From: Nitrososphaerota archaeon
Lineage (GTDB): Archaea > Thermoproteota > Nitrososphaeria > Nitrososphaerales > JAPUIC01
Assembly: GCA_027297425.1 (NCBI GenBank)
Contig: JAPUIC010000103.1
Location: 1 to 24,105, forward strand
Reading direction: 5' to 3'
DNA length: 24,105 nucleotides
Shown here: positions 1-6,743 of the stretch, in pieces
How positions within the stretch are numbered: the stretch's first letter is position 1
Layout: each line of letters starts with the position of its first letter
Translations under genes and position numbers: made by a program
The notes under the pieces: generated by a model
The model's input: the letters and a program-made list of their open reading frames with translations, nothing else
What the model was told of the DNA's origin: nothing
The model's database searches: none

Positions 1-2
1 TA

Positions 3-122
3 TTGCTCAAAGTGAAGCCCATGAGGGAACGCGAAGCTGTCCTAGTGCTCTCATTAATAGTCGTAGTATTCACAATCATATCCTATTTTGTGCTAACATC
101 AGTTAACTTGATAGTCTTTTAG
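3..122 (+). CDS. C-terminal end of a membrane protein (partial), or a 33-aa single-span protein
   Basis: An open frame enters from the left edge and stops with TAG at 120-122. The last about 30 residues are strongly hydrophobic (AVLVLSLIVVVFTIISYFVL) and would form one transmembrane helix after a short basic/acidic stretch (MREREA). An ATG at 21 could start a 33-residue single-span protein, but the frame is already open at the edge, so the tail of a longer membrane protein is equally likely. The family cannot be identified from this fragment. It points rightward, toward the convergent secreted-protein gene. Confidence 0.5.
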   Translation: MLKVKPMREREAVLVLSLIVVVFTIISYFVLTSVNLIVF

Positions 123-246
123 ATTATAATCGAATTATCTCTTTCCTGTTCAGATATAGCAGTAATTAGGAGGGATACGCAATGGATAACCGATAGTTAG
201 CCGATACTAAAGTTTAAGCTGCACACCGATTTCAGATTTTTGTGGA

Positions 247-627
247 TCAGTTATACAGGTTAACTATCCAGATCCTATTAGAAAGATAGAACGATGAGCC
301 ATCGTGGACTTTGATATAGTAATATCCAGTCTCCAAGTCGGCTGGTAAGGTCACGGCCAATTCCGAGTCAAACCTAGGGTCTATCGAGAAAACCCTGCCG
401 TTCTCAAGAATAGTTGAATCTACATTATTGGCCAAACCGTTATCACTTACGAAGAGATTGATCTGGTATCCTGAAGTTGTCCCTGCACCTATCCTCACTA
501 CTACAACTTGACCAGCGTACCCGTGGTCACTCGCGGAGACTGCTCTTTGGGCCATCGCGGGACCTGAAGAGAAGACCAACATGGCGACGACCAAGAACAC
601 CCCAGCTAAGAGATGGAGAGACTTCAT
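247..627 (-). CDS. small secreted protein, function unknown
   Basis: 126 residues. Residues 1-26 form a classic signal peptide: MKS, a hydrophobic core (LLAGVFLVVAMLVF), then an AMA cleavage signal followed by Q27. The mature part of about 100 residues is rich in beta-type and Gly/Ser/Asp/Tyr residues and contains phrases such as LPADLETGYYYIKVHDG, which resemble one Ig-like or beta-sandwich domain (an inference from composition, not a family match). It has no cysteine or membrane anchor, so it is probably exported. A TATA-like element at 651-659 lies 24-32 bases upstream of the ATG, fitting a leaderless transcript. It is divergent from moeA. No function can be assigned. Confidence 0.75.
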   Translation of the reverse strand: MKSLHLLAGVFLVVAMLVFSSGPAMAQRAVSASDHGYAGQVVVVRIGAGTTSGYQINLFVSDNGLANNVDSTILENGRVFSIDPRFDSELAVTLPADLETGYYYIKVHDGSSFYLSNRIWIVNLYN

Positions 628-650
628 ATCCTACGACTTCTTCTCGATCG

Positions 651-659
651 TTATATTTC
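651..659 (-). promoter_or_regulatory. TATA-like box for the secreted-protein gene
   Basis: The minus strand reads TGAAATATAA, centred about 28 bases upstream of the ATG at 627. Archaeal TATA boxes centre about 26 bases before the transcription start, so the transcript would begin at or next to the start codon. Confidence 0.45.
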
Positions 660-762
660 AATATTCTGGGTTTATTATTATCTCGGCCCTTAAGAGAAAC
701 ATGAATTGTTATCGCACTCAAAAGATATCTATCTGTTGTACATTATCTGGACAGTAGGCTAA

Positions 763-2028
763 TTGAGTCGCTCCCAAAAGACCGGTTTTTCTAAACTACT
801 TACTATCGACGATGCAATGCGGAAATTTTTCTCTTATGGCGTTGTGCACAGGATACAAACAGTAGAAGTGCCAATAGTGTCCTCGGTAGGTAGAGTCCTT
901 GCGTCGAACTTGGTGACAAATATCGATCTTCCTCCATATGACAGGTCCGCGGTAGATGGTTTTGCGCTGAGGGCTGAGGATACCCTAAGAAGTTCAGAGA
1001 ACAATCCGATCTCATTAAAGATTGTAGATGTGGTAGAGATTGGTACTACACCCAAAGTGCCAGTAGGAAGGTTAGAGGCAGTCCGGATTTCCACAGGAGC
1101 GCCAAGGCCCGAAGGAGCAGATGCAGTGGTGATGATAGAGCATACGGCACAGAAGAAAGATCAAGTCAGAATCTTCAATCCTATCTCAGCATGGAAGAAC
1201 ATGATCAGAAAAGGCGAAGATGTCAAGGTCGGGGACCTCTTGCTTGAAGAAGGCGCTGAGATAATGCCCCAAGATGTCGGAATGCTCTCAGCTCTCTCAT
1301 TCAGCTCGATCAAAGTTATTAGAAAACCTCGAGTAGCTGTCCTGTCAGTCGGGGATGAGCTGTTAAAGGAAGGTAGCGAGCAAACTTATGGTAAGACTGT
1401 TGATATTAACAGACCCGCAATTTTGTCCTCACTTCTCCAAGATGGATGCGAACCTCTAGATTTAGGTATTGTTGGAGATGATTTTGGTATAGTAGAAGAG
1501 AAAGTGAAGGAAGCGTTGGAGAAGAACGATATGCTCTTAGTAGGAGGTGGAACCTCTGTAGGATCCAAAGATATCGTACCCGATGTATTAGATTCTCTCG
1601 GGGAACCAGGTATTGTGGCTCACGGTTTAGCAATGAGGCCTGGAAAACCTGCGGGTTTGGCTATCCTAAACAAGAAACCAGTTGTTCTACTACCAGGCTT
1701 CCCTGTAGCAGCATTAATAACGTATAGTATCATTGCAAGGCCTATCATCTTCCGATTGCTCGGGAGCGAGAATATTAGAAATACGGGCGATATCGTAAAA
1801 GCTAGACTAACTCGTAAAATAGACTCCCCTCCTGGTATTAGAGAATTTGTAAGAGTAGTTATCAGAAATAAGTCACCAGGATTCTCTGCTGAGCCTGTAA
1901 CGGCTACTGGAGCATCTATCCTATCATCAATGGTTAGGTCGAATGGCATTCTAGTCGTTCCTGAAAATATAGAATCTATTAGACAGAATGAACCAGTGGA
2001 GGTCAGATTAATCAGACCTCTTAAGTGA
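763..2028 (+). CDS. moeA: molybdopterin molybdenumtransferase MoeA
   Basis: 421 residues, the usual MoeA length. MoeA inserts molybdate (or tungstate) into adenylylated molybdopterin, the last common step of molybdenum-cofactor synthesis in the cytoplasm. Visible marks are the N-terminal PPYDRSAVDGFALRAEDT block, RISTGAPRPEGADAVVMIEH, the MPT-binding GGGTSVGSKDIVPD loop in the MogA-like domain (residues about 260-275), MRPGKPAGLA and the LPGFPVAAL motif, followed by a C-terminal beta-barrel domain. The frame begins with TTG at 763; an ATG at 814 (residue 18) would remove residues that normally belong to the domain, so TTG is preferred. It is followed by the NTF2-like gene, moaA and mobA on the same strand. 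No C-terminal periplasmic-binding fusion is present. Confidence 0.93.
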   Translation: MSRSQKTGFSKLLTIDDAMRKFFSYGVVHRIQTVEVPIVSSVGRVLASNLVTNIDLPPYDRSAVDGFALRAEDTLRSSENNPISLKIVDVVEIGTTPKVPVGRLEAVRISTGAPRPEGADAVVMIEHTAQKKDQVRIFNPISAWKNMIRKGEDVKVGDLLLEEGAEIMPQDVGMLSALSFSSIKVIRKPRVAVLSVGDELLKEGSEQTYGKTVDINRPAILSSLLQDGCEPLDLGIVGDDFGIVEEKVKEALEKNDMLLVGGGTSVGSKDIVPDVLDSLGEPGIVAHGLAMRPGKPAGLAILNKKPVVLLPGFPVAALITYSIIARPIIFRLLGSENIRNTGDIVKARLTRKIDSPPGIREFVRVVIRNKSPGFSAEPVTATGASILSSMVRSNGILVVPENIESIRQNEPVEVRLIRPLK

Positions 2029-2128
2029 ACAATGAATCTAGTTGATATATCATGCCATCAGTCTATGTCTCGGATGCTGGCACCTGAACATACCAAATCC
2101 TCATTATCCCAACCATTTTCTTGAAAGA

Positions 2129-2139
2129 TTTTAATTTTA
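2129..2139 (+). promoter_or_regulatory. TATA-like box for the NTF2-like gene
   Basis: TTTTAATTTTA is centred 27 bases upstream of the ATG at 2161. This supports a leaderless transcript and favours that ATG over the upstream TTG at 2146. Confidence 0.5.
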
Positions 2140-2160
2140 CAAAACTTGTGGATATTCATA

Positions 2161-2541
2161 ATGACACTAAGGGACTTTGCAGAACGCTACTATGATGCAA
2201 TAAGTCGGAGAGATATTGAATACATATTCAGCTTGTTCGGGGATAACGCAACACTATATTTTCCTAGCCAGCATGAGTATAAGGGTAAGGATGCGATAAT
2301 GACATTCTTTAGAGACGTATTCTTTCAGCAATTTGTAAGAATTGAATATCGTGACCTAACAATCGTTCAATCTTCGGAGAATATTGCCATAAAGGCCTAT
2401 GTAACAGGTAATGTTTCCAATACAAAGAGTTTCGAGCAGATAAGATACTTTGAGTTCTTGGAACTCAGAGATGGTCATATATCAAGGTCCGAAATCTGTA
2501 TCGACATGCCGGCTCTAAGAGCTCAAGTGGGAAAATGGTGA
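2161..2541 (+). CDS. SnoaL/NTF2-like domain protein
   Basis: 126 residues from the ATG (131 if the in-frame TTG at 2146 is used). The N-terminus LRDFAERYYDAISRRDIEYIFSLFGDNATLYFP followed by YKGKDAIMTFFRDVF has the layout of SnoaL-like NTF2-fold proteins: a helical start, a D-A/T-x-Y-F-P strand, then the G-x-x-A-I helix. Later strands (RIEYRDLTIVQSSENIAIKAYVTGNV, ISRSEICIDMP) complete a cone-shaped alpha+beta fold. Such proteins bind small hydrophobic ligands or act as isomerases, hydratases or polyketide cyclases; the substrate cannot be told. The position between moeA and moaA may be coincidental, since a separate TATA box precedes the ATG. Confidence 0.7.
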   Translation: MTLRDFAERYYDAISRRDIEYIFSLFGDNATLYFPSQHEYKGKDAIMTFFRDVFFQQFVRIEYRDLTIVQSSENIAIKAYVTGNVSNTKSFEQIRYFEFLELRDGHISRSEICIDMPALRAQVGKW

Positions 2542-2613
2542 CGTTAAGCATAAATCACTAAAAATTCACTATTAATATATCTAAGTAAATTCGAATTATA
2601 GGTAGAGCTGAAA

Positions 2614-3630
2614 ATGGATAAGGCCTCGCAAAGAGTGGAAAATCTTCATGACTCGTATGGCAGGCTTGCCTCGAAGCTCAGGATATCAATAACGGATAGG
2701 TGCAACTTCAGATGTAATTTTTGCATGCCTAGTCAACCAGTCTGGCTTCCTCATGACGAGATTTTGACTTTCGAGGAGATTGTGAGAACGGCTAGAGTTC
2801 TTAGCCAGATGGGTATCGATCGAATAAGACTTAGCGGAGGGGAGCCTCTAGTGAGGAAAGATGTAGAAGGTCTGGTATCAATGCTGAGCAGAATCGATGG
2901 GATAAAGAGCATTGGAATGACTACGAACGGTTCACTTCTAGCAGCCAAGGCCTCTGCGTTGAAGCGGGCAGGATTAAGTAGTGTCACAATTAGTCTACAT
3001 AGCCTTAAACCCGAGCGCTTTGACAAGATCACTGGAACAAATGGAATCTTCGATAAGATAACTGAAGGAATCGAGGCCGCTAGGTCGTTGGATTTCAAGC
3101 CCTTGAAGATAAATTGTGTAATTACACGGGGTGAAAATGATGATGAGATAATCGATTTTGCAAGGTTCGCGCATGAGACTGGAGTAACTGTTCGCTTCAT
3201 AGAATACATGCCCTTCGATGGAACGAAACTTTGGGACGCCCATAGGGTCATAACTGGCGAGGAGATCGTGGATAAGATCAATAAGATTTACCCGGTAGCG
3301 AAGATCGAGCGAGAAACAGGGAGCACAGCTATCGAATATAACTTCGAGGACGGATCCGAAGGTGGGATAGCAACTATAACCTCTATGTCAGCCCCATTCT
3401 GTGGTGATTGTGATAGGATTAGGATTACTGCCGATGGAAAGGTTGTTCCGTGCCTTTTCTCTAGAGACGAGTATGATATTAAGTCAAAACTACGTGCTGG
3501 AGCTTCTGATGAAGAGCTGTCCGCGTATATCAGGAGTGTTTACTTTAGAAAGTCGCCCGGTGTAGAGACAATGATAAAGAATAAAGCTAACCTAGAGCAT
3601 GTTAGGCCGATGCACACCATCGGAGGCTAG
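2614..3630 (+). CDS. moaA: GTP 3',8-cyclase MoaA (radical SAM)
   Basis: 338 residues, normal for MoaA. It catalyses the first step of molybdenum-cofactor synthesis, turning GTP into 3',8-cyclo-7,8-dihydro-GTP, which MoaC (on the other strand near 17 kb) converts to cPMP. Seen here: the radical-SAM cluster CNFRCNFC with Cys30, Cys34 and Cys37, the SAM-binding SGGEPL motif, TTNGSLL, and the second 4Fe-4S set FCGDCDRIR...VPC in the C-terminal half that binds the substrate. The chain ends in Gly-Gly, the tail that MoaA proteins need for activity. Start ATG at 2614 is preceded by a TATA-like TAATATAT at 2573-2580, implying a short leader of about 10 bases. mobA follows after 40 bases. Confidence 0.96.
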   Translation: MDKASQRVENLHDSYGRLASKLRISITDRCNFRCNFCMPSQPVWLPHDEILTFEEIVRTARVLSQMGIDRIRLSGGEPLVRKDVEGLVSMLSRIDGIKSIGMTTNGSLLAAKASALKRAGLSSVTISLHSLKPERFDKITGTNGIFDKITEGIEAARSLDFKPLKINCVITRGENDDEIIDFARFAHETGVTVRFIEYMPFDGTKLWDAHRVITGEEIVDKINKIYPVAKIERETGSTAIEYNFEDGSEGGIATITSMSAPFCGDCDRIRITADGKVVPCLFSRDEYDIKSKLRAGASDEELSAYIRSVYFRKSPGVETMIKNKANLEHVRPMHTIGG

Positions 3631-3670
3631 ACAACACTAATCCTAGTATTAATCATACAGTAGAGTAGAG

Positions 3671-4300
3671 ATGGATAAGAAGGATCAGGCGGCAGTTGTA
3701 CTTGCTGGCGGTTCTAGTCGAAGAATGGGGTATGATAAGGCATTCATAAAGCTCGAGGGTGTAGAGATGCTTAAACGGATTGTTGATCTGGTATATAGTA
3801 TAACATCAGAGGTAATTGTCGTTATAGATAAGGAAGCAAATCCTGATAGATACCGTGGTTTGGTCCCCGGGGATGTTAAGATCATAAATGATCTCAAGAC
3901 TGGCCAAAATCCACTCATTGGGGTCTATAGTGGCTTATCAATAGTGTCTAACAAATATGCACTATTGATCCCTTGCGACGTCCCTTTCCTAAACCGAGGA
4001 ATCATTCAGTTAATCTTTGAGAGATCAGACGGGCATCAAGCGGCGGTTCCCCGGTGGCCCGATGGCAGAATCGAGCCATTAATGTCGGTTTATAGAGCTC
4101 ATGAAGGGTTTAATCTAGTGCAAAAATTAGTAGGTAACCGCTCTAGCTCCATGAATGATTTTGTTGATTCGTTTGCAGACATTGCATTCGTTGAAATTGA
4201 AAGCCTGCGCCATCTTGACAACGGTTTACTGACGTTTTCAAACATTAATACTCCCGAAGACTTGAAGAAGATGGAGTTGGTTGCGGGAGAATCGCTCTAA
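3671..4300 (+). CDS. mobA: molybdenum cofactor guanylyltransferase MobA
   Basis: 209 residues. The N-terminus VVLAGGSSRRMGYDKAF (residues 9-25) is the nucleotidyltransferase signature of MobA, where GTP binds. LIPCDVPFLN supplies the metal-binding Asp, and DLKTGQNPLIGVYSGL is the conserved middle block. MobA attaches GMP to molybdopterin to form the guanine dinucleotide cofactor used by DMSO-reductase-type enzymes, so the host probably makes MGD-type molybdo- or tungstoenzymes; none is in the window. The alternative, a CoxC/MocA cytidylyltransferase, is less likely because the spacing matches MobA. The gene is probably cotranscribed with moaA (40-base gap). Confidence 0.9.
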   Translation: MDKKDQAAVVLAGGSSRRMGYDKAFIKLEGVEMLKRIVDLVYSITSEVIVVIDKEANPDRYRGLVPGDVKIINDLKTGQNPLIGVYSGLSIVSNKYALLIPCDVPFLNRGIIQLIFERSDGHQAAVPRWPDGRIEPLMSVYRAHEGFNLVQKLVGNRSSSMNDFVDSFADIAFVEIESLRHLDNGLLTFSNINTPEDLKKMELVAGESL

Positions 4301-4438
4301 CTGTCTCGAGTTATTCTCTTGAATGTGCTTAGATGCTGCTGCACCAAATCAAGAATAGTTCCTATAGTATGACCTTTGAGATCGTGATGGCCAGTCCGTA
4401 AGATAATATCGAAAATTTCTGATTGTCAGTAAAACATC

Positions 4439-5140
4439 CTAGACGGATTCTTTGATAACTTCCGCCGTTACGTGTCTAAGATTCTGTAGAACTTCTGATA
4501 ATGGTGAAACGTGAGCATATTTCATGCTAAGATCAAATAGAGATACTTTATGCGAAATCTGGGATCTGTCCGCAGCACATTCAATCGGTAGAAAAGTCTT
4601 GTATTTGTAGGCAAATGCATCCACCGCAGTTGCCCTTACGCATCCTGATGTTACCATGCCTGTAACTATCAAGGTGTCCACACGTATCCGGTTCAAGAGT
4701 GCCATTAGAGATGTTCCACAAAACGCACTGGGTGCGGCCTTCTCAATTAGGATTTCATTTTCCCCGGGAGCTATGTCATCTATGATCTCATTAGAGCGTG
4801 GATCTAATTTGCTAAAAGCTTGAGCCCTAGATGAGGTCGGTGCAGCGATCTTCTCTATGGCCCAGCTTCGTCTATCATTTCTAGTGTAAAAGATAGGAAT
4901 CTTTAGAGGTCTGGCCACGTCTAGAAGATCCTTTATCGCTTTCACACATGGTAATCCGGTCTTGCTGAATCCCATCGGATACTTGTCGTCAACAAAGCCA
5001 TGGGTCATGTCAACCACTACCACTGCAGGGTTTTCGCCAAATTCTCGCTGTGGCTTAGGGTATCTGCTAAATGAATTAACATCTTCCTCAGGGATAATGT
5101 CAGGAATGTAGGATCCGTTCGAATAAAATCTGCTCTCCAA
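4439..5140 (-). CDS. isochorismatase-family cysteine hydrolase
   Basis: 233 residues. The catalytic triad of the family is visible: Asp44 in VVVVDMTHGF, Lys134 in LIEKAAPSAF and Cys167 in GMVTSGCVRATA, with the V-T before S-G-C that forms the usual cis-peptide region. The N-terminal about 35 residues are a short family-specific extension. The family includes isochorismatases, nicotinamidases and N-carbamoylsarcosine amidases; an amidase acting on a carbamoyl or amide compound is a reasonable guess, but the substrate is unknown. The start codon is TTG (5140-5138), supported by a TATA-like element at 5165-5174 centred about 30 bases upstream. The gene is convergent with mobA and divergent from the 109-aa gene. 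Confidence 0.85.
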   Translation of the reverse strand: MESRFYSNGSYIPDIIPEEDVNSFSRYPKPQREFGENPAVVVVDMTHGFVDDKYPMGFSKTGLPCVKAIKDLLDVARPLKIPIFYTRNDRRSWAIEKIAAPTSSRAQAFSKLDPRSNEIIDDIAPGENEILIEKAAPSAFCGTSLMALLNRIRVDTLIVTGMVTSGCVRATAVDAFAYKYKTFLPIECAADRSQISHKVSLFDLSMKYAHVSPLSEVLQNLRHVTAEVIKESV

Positions 5141-5164
5141 TATGATAAAGCCTATAGGCGGTTC

Positions 5165-5174
5165 AAGTATTTAA
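5165..5174 (-). promoter_or_regulatory. TATA-like box for the cysteine-hydrolase gene
   Basis: The minus strand reads TTAAATACTT, centred about 30 bases upstream of the TTG start at 5140. It supports TTG as the true start of a nearly leaderless message. Confidence 0.4.
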
Positions 5175-5310
5175 TCTCTGCCGGCAATCATATTCTATCA
5201 GAGTGACTCGAATATGGCTAGATAATAGCCATGAAAAATTTTTCCGTAGACTCTTCTAGAAATATCATTTATATCCCAATCCCCCTAAATTTATTATGAG
5301 GAAATAGAAG

Positions 5311-5640
5311 ATGGATAAGATCGAGTTCACTCGTGATTGGTCTAAAGTGGTAACAGACCAACAGACCCAAACTACTCGGCCTCTTCATTGGTATCCACGG
5401 TATCAAGAGAAGATTGGTGTTAAGATTCGAGTGGTTCCTCCTAATCCTAGCCTCCCCGTCCATTATATTATGCTCACAGGTGTAATCAAGACTACTCTAC
5501 AAGAAGTGACCTCAAATGATGAGTATTATGTCAGGGAGGGTTGTTCATCGGGGGAACAGTTTGAGAAGTCCTGGTCATCCGACCACGGAAGTTTTGATCC
5601 AACCCAGGAAGTCTGTGTATTGAGGTTCGTCAGGGTTTAG
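5311..5640 (+). CDS. hypothetical protein, 109 aa
   Basis: Unrecognised. The ATG at 5311 has a purine-rich GAGGA at 5298-5302 as a ribosome-binding site and a TTTATAT element at 5268-5274 that would give a leader of about 14 bases. The protein is soluble and compact, with several Trp and Tyr and two Cys residues. The strand-like ending EVCVLRFVRV and the small size recall ASCH/PUA-like RNA-binding folds, but this is only an impression and not a call. It ends 46 bases before the 3' end of the convergent tRNA-Gln gene. Confidence 0.55.
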   Translation: MDKIEFTRDWSKVVTDQQTQTTRPLHWYPRYQEKIGVKIRVVPPNPSLPVHYIMLTGVIKTTLQEVTSNDEYYVREGCSSGEQFEKSWSSDHGSFDPTQEVCVLRFVRV

Positions 5641-5720
5641 CTCTGGCCACATTCTCTCAATTATTTTTCCATGGTGAAAGATGGATAGCCCGGGCCAGAC
5701 TCGAACTGGCGTCACCGGCT

Positions 5721-5732
5721 CTCTTCCAATGA
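5721..5732 (-). other. 12-base tRNA intron at 37/38 (BHB)
   Basis: This is the canonical archaeal intron site. Loop bases 32-35 (CTTT) pair with GAAG near the intron's 3' end, one pair being U-G. The two 3-base bulges are GG|T and AG|A, and the outer helix is the anticodon stem TCGGC/GCCGG. Cutting after the second base of each bulge gives loop CTTTGGA. The inner part is only a C-G pair closing ATT, so the intron is close to the smallest possible size. Confidence 0.88.
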
Positions 5733-5745
5733 CCAAAGGCCGATA

Positions 5746-5763
5746 ATCAAGAACGATTAGTTT
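5746..5763 (-). other. 18-base tRNA intron at about 24/25 (BHB)
   Basis: A non-canonical intron at the 3' side of the D-arm. CAAG in exon 1 pairs with CTTG in the intron as the 4-bp central helix. The bulges are CA|A and AT|T, the inner helix is AAC/GTT with loop TAATC, and the outer helix is CGGT/ATCG. Excision joins GCA to TATCGGC and restores the D-stem end and the full anticodon stem. Every element of a strict BHB is present. Confidence 0.85.
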
Positions 5764-5811
5764 TGCTTGACCGCTACACCACCGGGCTACCAAATCATCG
5801 GCTGGCTGCAA

Positions 5812-5821
5812 CTATTAATTC
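5812..5821 (-). promoter_or_regulatory. TATA-like box for tRNA-Gln
   Basis: The minus strand reads GAATTAATAG, centred about 28 bases upstream of the tRNA 5' end at 5788, so transcription would begin at or just before the mature 5' end. Confidence 0.5.
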
Positions 5822-5887
5822 TTTGACGGAACGAGCGATCTTTTTCAGCATCACTCACCCAAACTGAGATATTGTGGAACCTTAAAC

Positions 5888-5895
5888 TTATTTAT
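5888..5895 (+). promoter_or_regulatory. TATA-like box upstream of the queE leader
   Basis: TTATTTAT at 5888-5895 predicts a transcription start near 5917. A second AT-rich stretch at 5901-5912 could do the same about 15 bases later. Either way the queE message would have an untranslated leader of about 120-135 bases, unlike the leaderless pattern of most genes here. Confidence 0.4.
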
Positions 5896-5914
5896 GCGTC
5901 TTTATTTTATTCAG

Positions 5915-6052
5915 ACAGATGCAACGCGGGTGGTTTGCTCCCTCCGGTCCGCTTAACAAGCCCCAAAAGGGAGGAGAATTGTACTGGAAGCTCGAGCCCT
6001 GACTGATAAGGTCGAAGTAGACCGTAGAGCTGGTAACCCTGTACACAGAGGC
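5915..6052 (+). ncRNA. folded leader RNA of queE, possible cis-regulatory element or small RNA
   Basis: About 135 bases without a credible reading frame between a TATA-like element and the queE start. Two hairpin domains are visible. The first pairs CTCCCT (5938-5943) with AGGGAG (5968-5973) and has an inner GCTT/AAGC hairpin (5951-5954/5958-5961). The second is an extended rod: TGTAC/GTACA (5980-5984/6041-6045), AGCTC/GAGCT (5989-5993/6027-6031) and GGTC/GACC (6010-6013/6020-6023), with asymmetric internal loops. GCGG (5926-5929) could instead pair with CCGC (5949-5952), giving an alternative fold. The rod ends 2 bases before the purine-rich AGAGG (6047-6050 plus 6051) ahead of the ATG. It does not match known preQ1 riboswitches, RNase P or SRP RNA as far as can be seen. 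An H/ACA-like guide RNA is an alternative. Confidence 0.45.
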
Positions 6053-6739
6053 ATGCAGAGGTTTAAGGTCAGCGAGGTCTTTAGGAGTATTCAAGGGGAA
6101 GGAGAAGCCGTTGGTCTACCTTCTGATTTCATTAGGTTGTATACCTGCAATCTTACATGTAGCTGGTGTGACACTAAATATACCTGGGTAGGGCAAGACA
6201 GAGCTATCGAGGGTAAAGACTTCATCTACCTAACCTCGAGAGAGATTATCGATAGACTCACTAAGATAGGTAATACAAAGCACGTTACGATAACAGGAGG
6301 GGAGCCTCTGCTACAACCGATCGAAGAGTTAGTCATGGAACTAAAGGGAAAGGGAAGGAGTGTCATTATCGAAACAAATGGAACCATCGAGCCTTCAGAA
6401 ACTCTCCTGAATTTAGTAGATATCTGGTCTATATCGCCTAAAACAAGCAACTCCGGGACAAAGTATGATTATGGAAAGATGCAATGGATTAACCGTACGA
6501 AGGGGTATTACCTGAAATTTGTGGTGGTTAATCCCTCTGAGGATATTAGGGAGATCTCCCAGTTCGTAGATTCGAGAGGGATAAAAGACAATAAAGTCAT
6601 CTTGCAACCAAACGGTGTAAGCAGAAACTATGAGAAATGTGTGACGGAGTTGATGGACTATGCTGTGTCCGCTGCTTTACCGTATAGAGTAGTGCCCCAG
6701 ATACACAGGTTGGCATGGGGATTGACCAGAGGTAAGTAG
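6053..6739 (+). CDS. queE: 7-carboxy-7-deazaguanine synthase QueE
   Basis: 228 residues. QueE is a radical SAM enzyme that contracts 6-carboxytetrahydropterin to 7-carboxy-7-deazaguanine, a step toward preQ0 and, in Archaea, archaeosine of tRNA. The FRSIQGEGEAVGLPSDFIRLYTCNLTCSWCDTKYTW block contains the QueE-typical S-x-Q-G-E-G start and the cluster Cys32-x3-Cys36-x2-Cys39; TITGGEPLLQ is the SAM-binding motif and IIETNGT follows. ATG at 6053 follows a purine-rich AGAGG. gat-queC begins 4 bases after the stop, so the two are cotranscribed. queD and the arcTGT gene are not in the window. Confidence 0.94.
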   Translation: MQRFKVSEVFRSIQGEGEAVGLPSDFIRLYTCNLTCSWCDTKYTWVGQDRAIEGKDFIYLTSREIIDRLTKIGNTKHVTITGGEPLLQPIEELVMELKGKGRSVIIETNGTIEPSETLLNLVDIWSISPKTSNSGTKYDYGKMQWINRTKGYYLKFVVVNPSEDIREISQFVDSRGIKDNKVILQPNGVSRNYEKCVTELMDYAVSAALPYRVVPQIHRLAWGLTRGK

Positions 6740-6743
6740 ACTG

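Larger units (their letters stand above)
5686..5788 (-). tRNA. tRNA-Gln (anticodon TTG) with two introns
   Basis: The minus strand gives a 103-base precursor. Removing 5746-5763 (18 bases) and 5721-5732 (12 bases) leaves a 73-base tRNA. The acceptor stem AGCCCGG/CCGGGCT is perfectly paired, with discriminator A at 5686 and no encoded CCA. The D-arm is GTGTAGCGGTCAAGCAT, with G15 present as an archaeosine site. The anticodon stem TCGGC/GCCGG (one G-U) carries loop CTTTGGA, with anticodon TTG at 5736-5734. The T-arm is GCCAG-TTCGAGT-CTGGC. The mature form resembles archaeal glutamine tRNAs (AGCCCGGTGGTGTAGCGG start). A TATA-like element at 5812-5821 lies about 28 bases before the 5' end. Confidence 0.92.

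Noticed and set aside
182..196. ATG following a perfect AGGAGG (168-173)
   Set aside because: The frame codes only four residues before TAG. The strong ribosome-binding-like sequence is probably chance, or a relic.
4380..4430. Possible C/D-box pair (GTGATGG ... CTGA) after mobA
   Set aside because: The 28 bases between them contain no D' or C' boxes, so a complete guide RNA cannot be supported.
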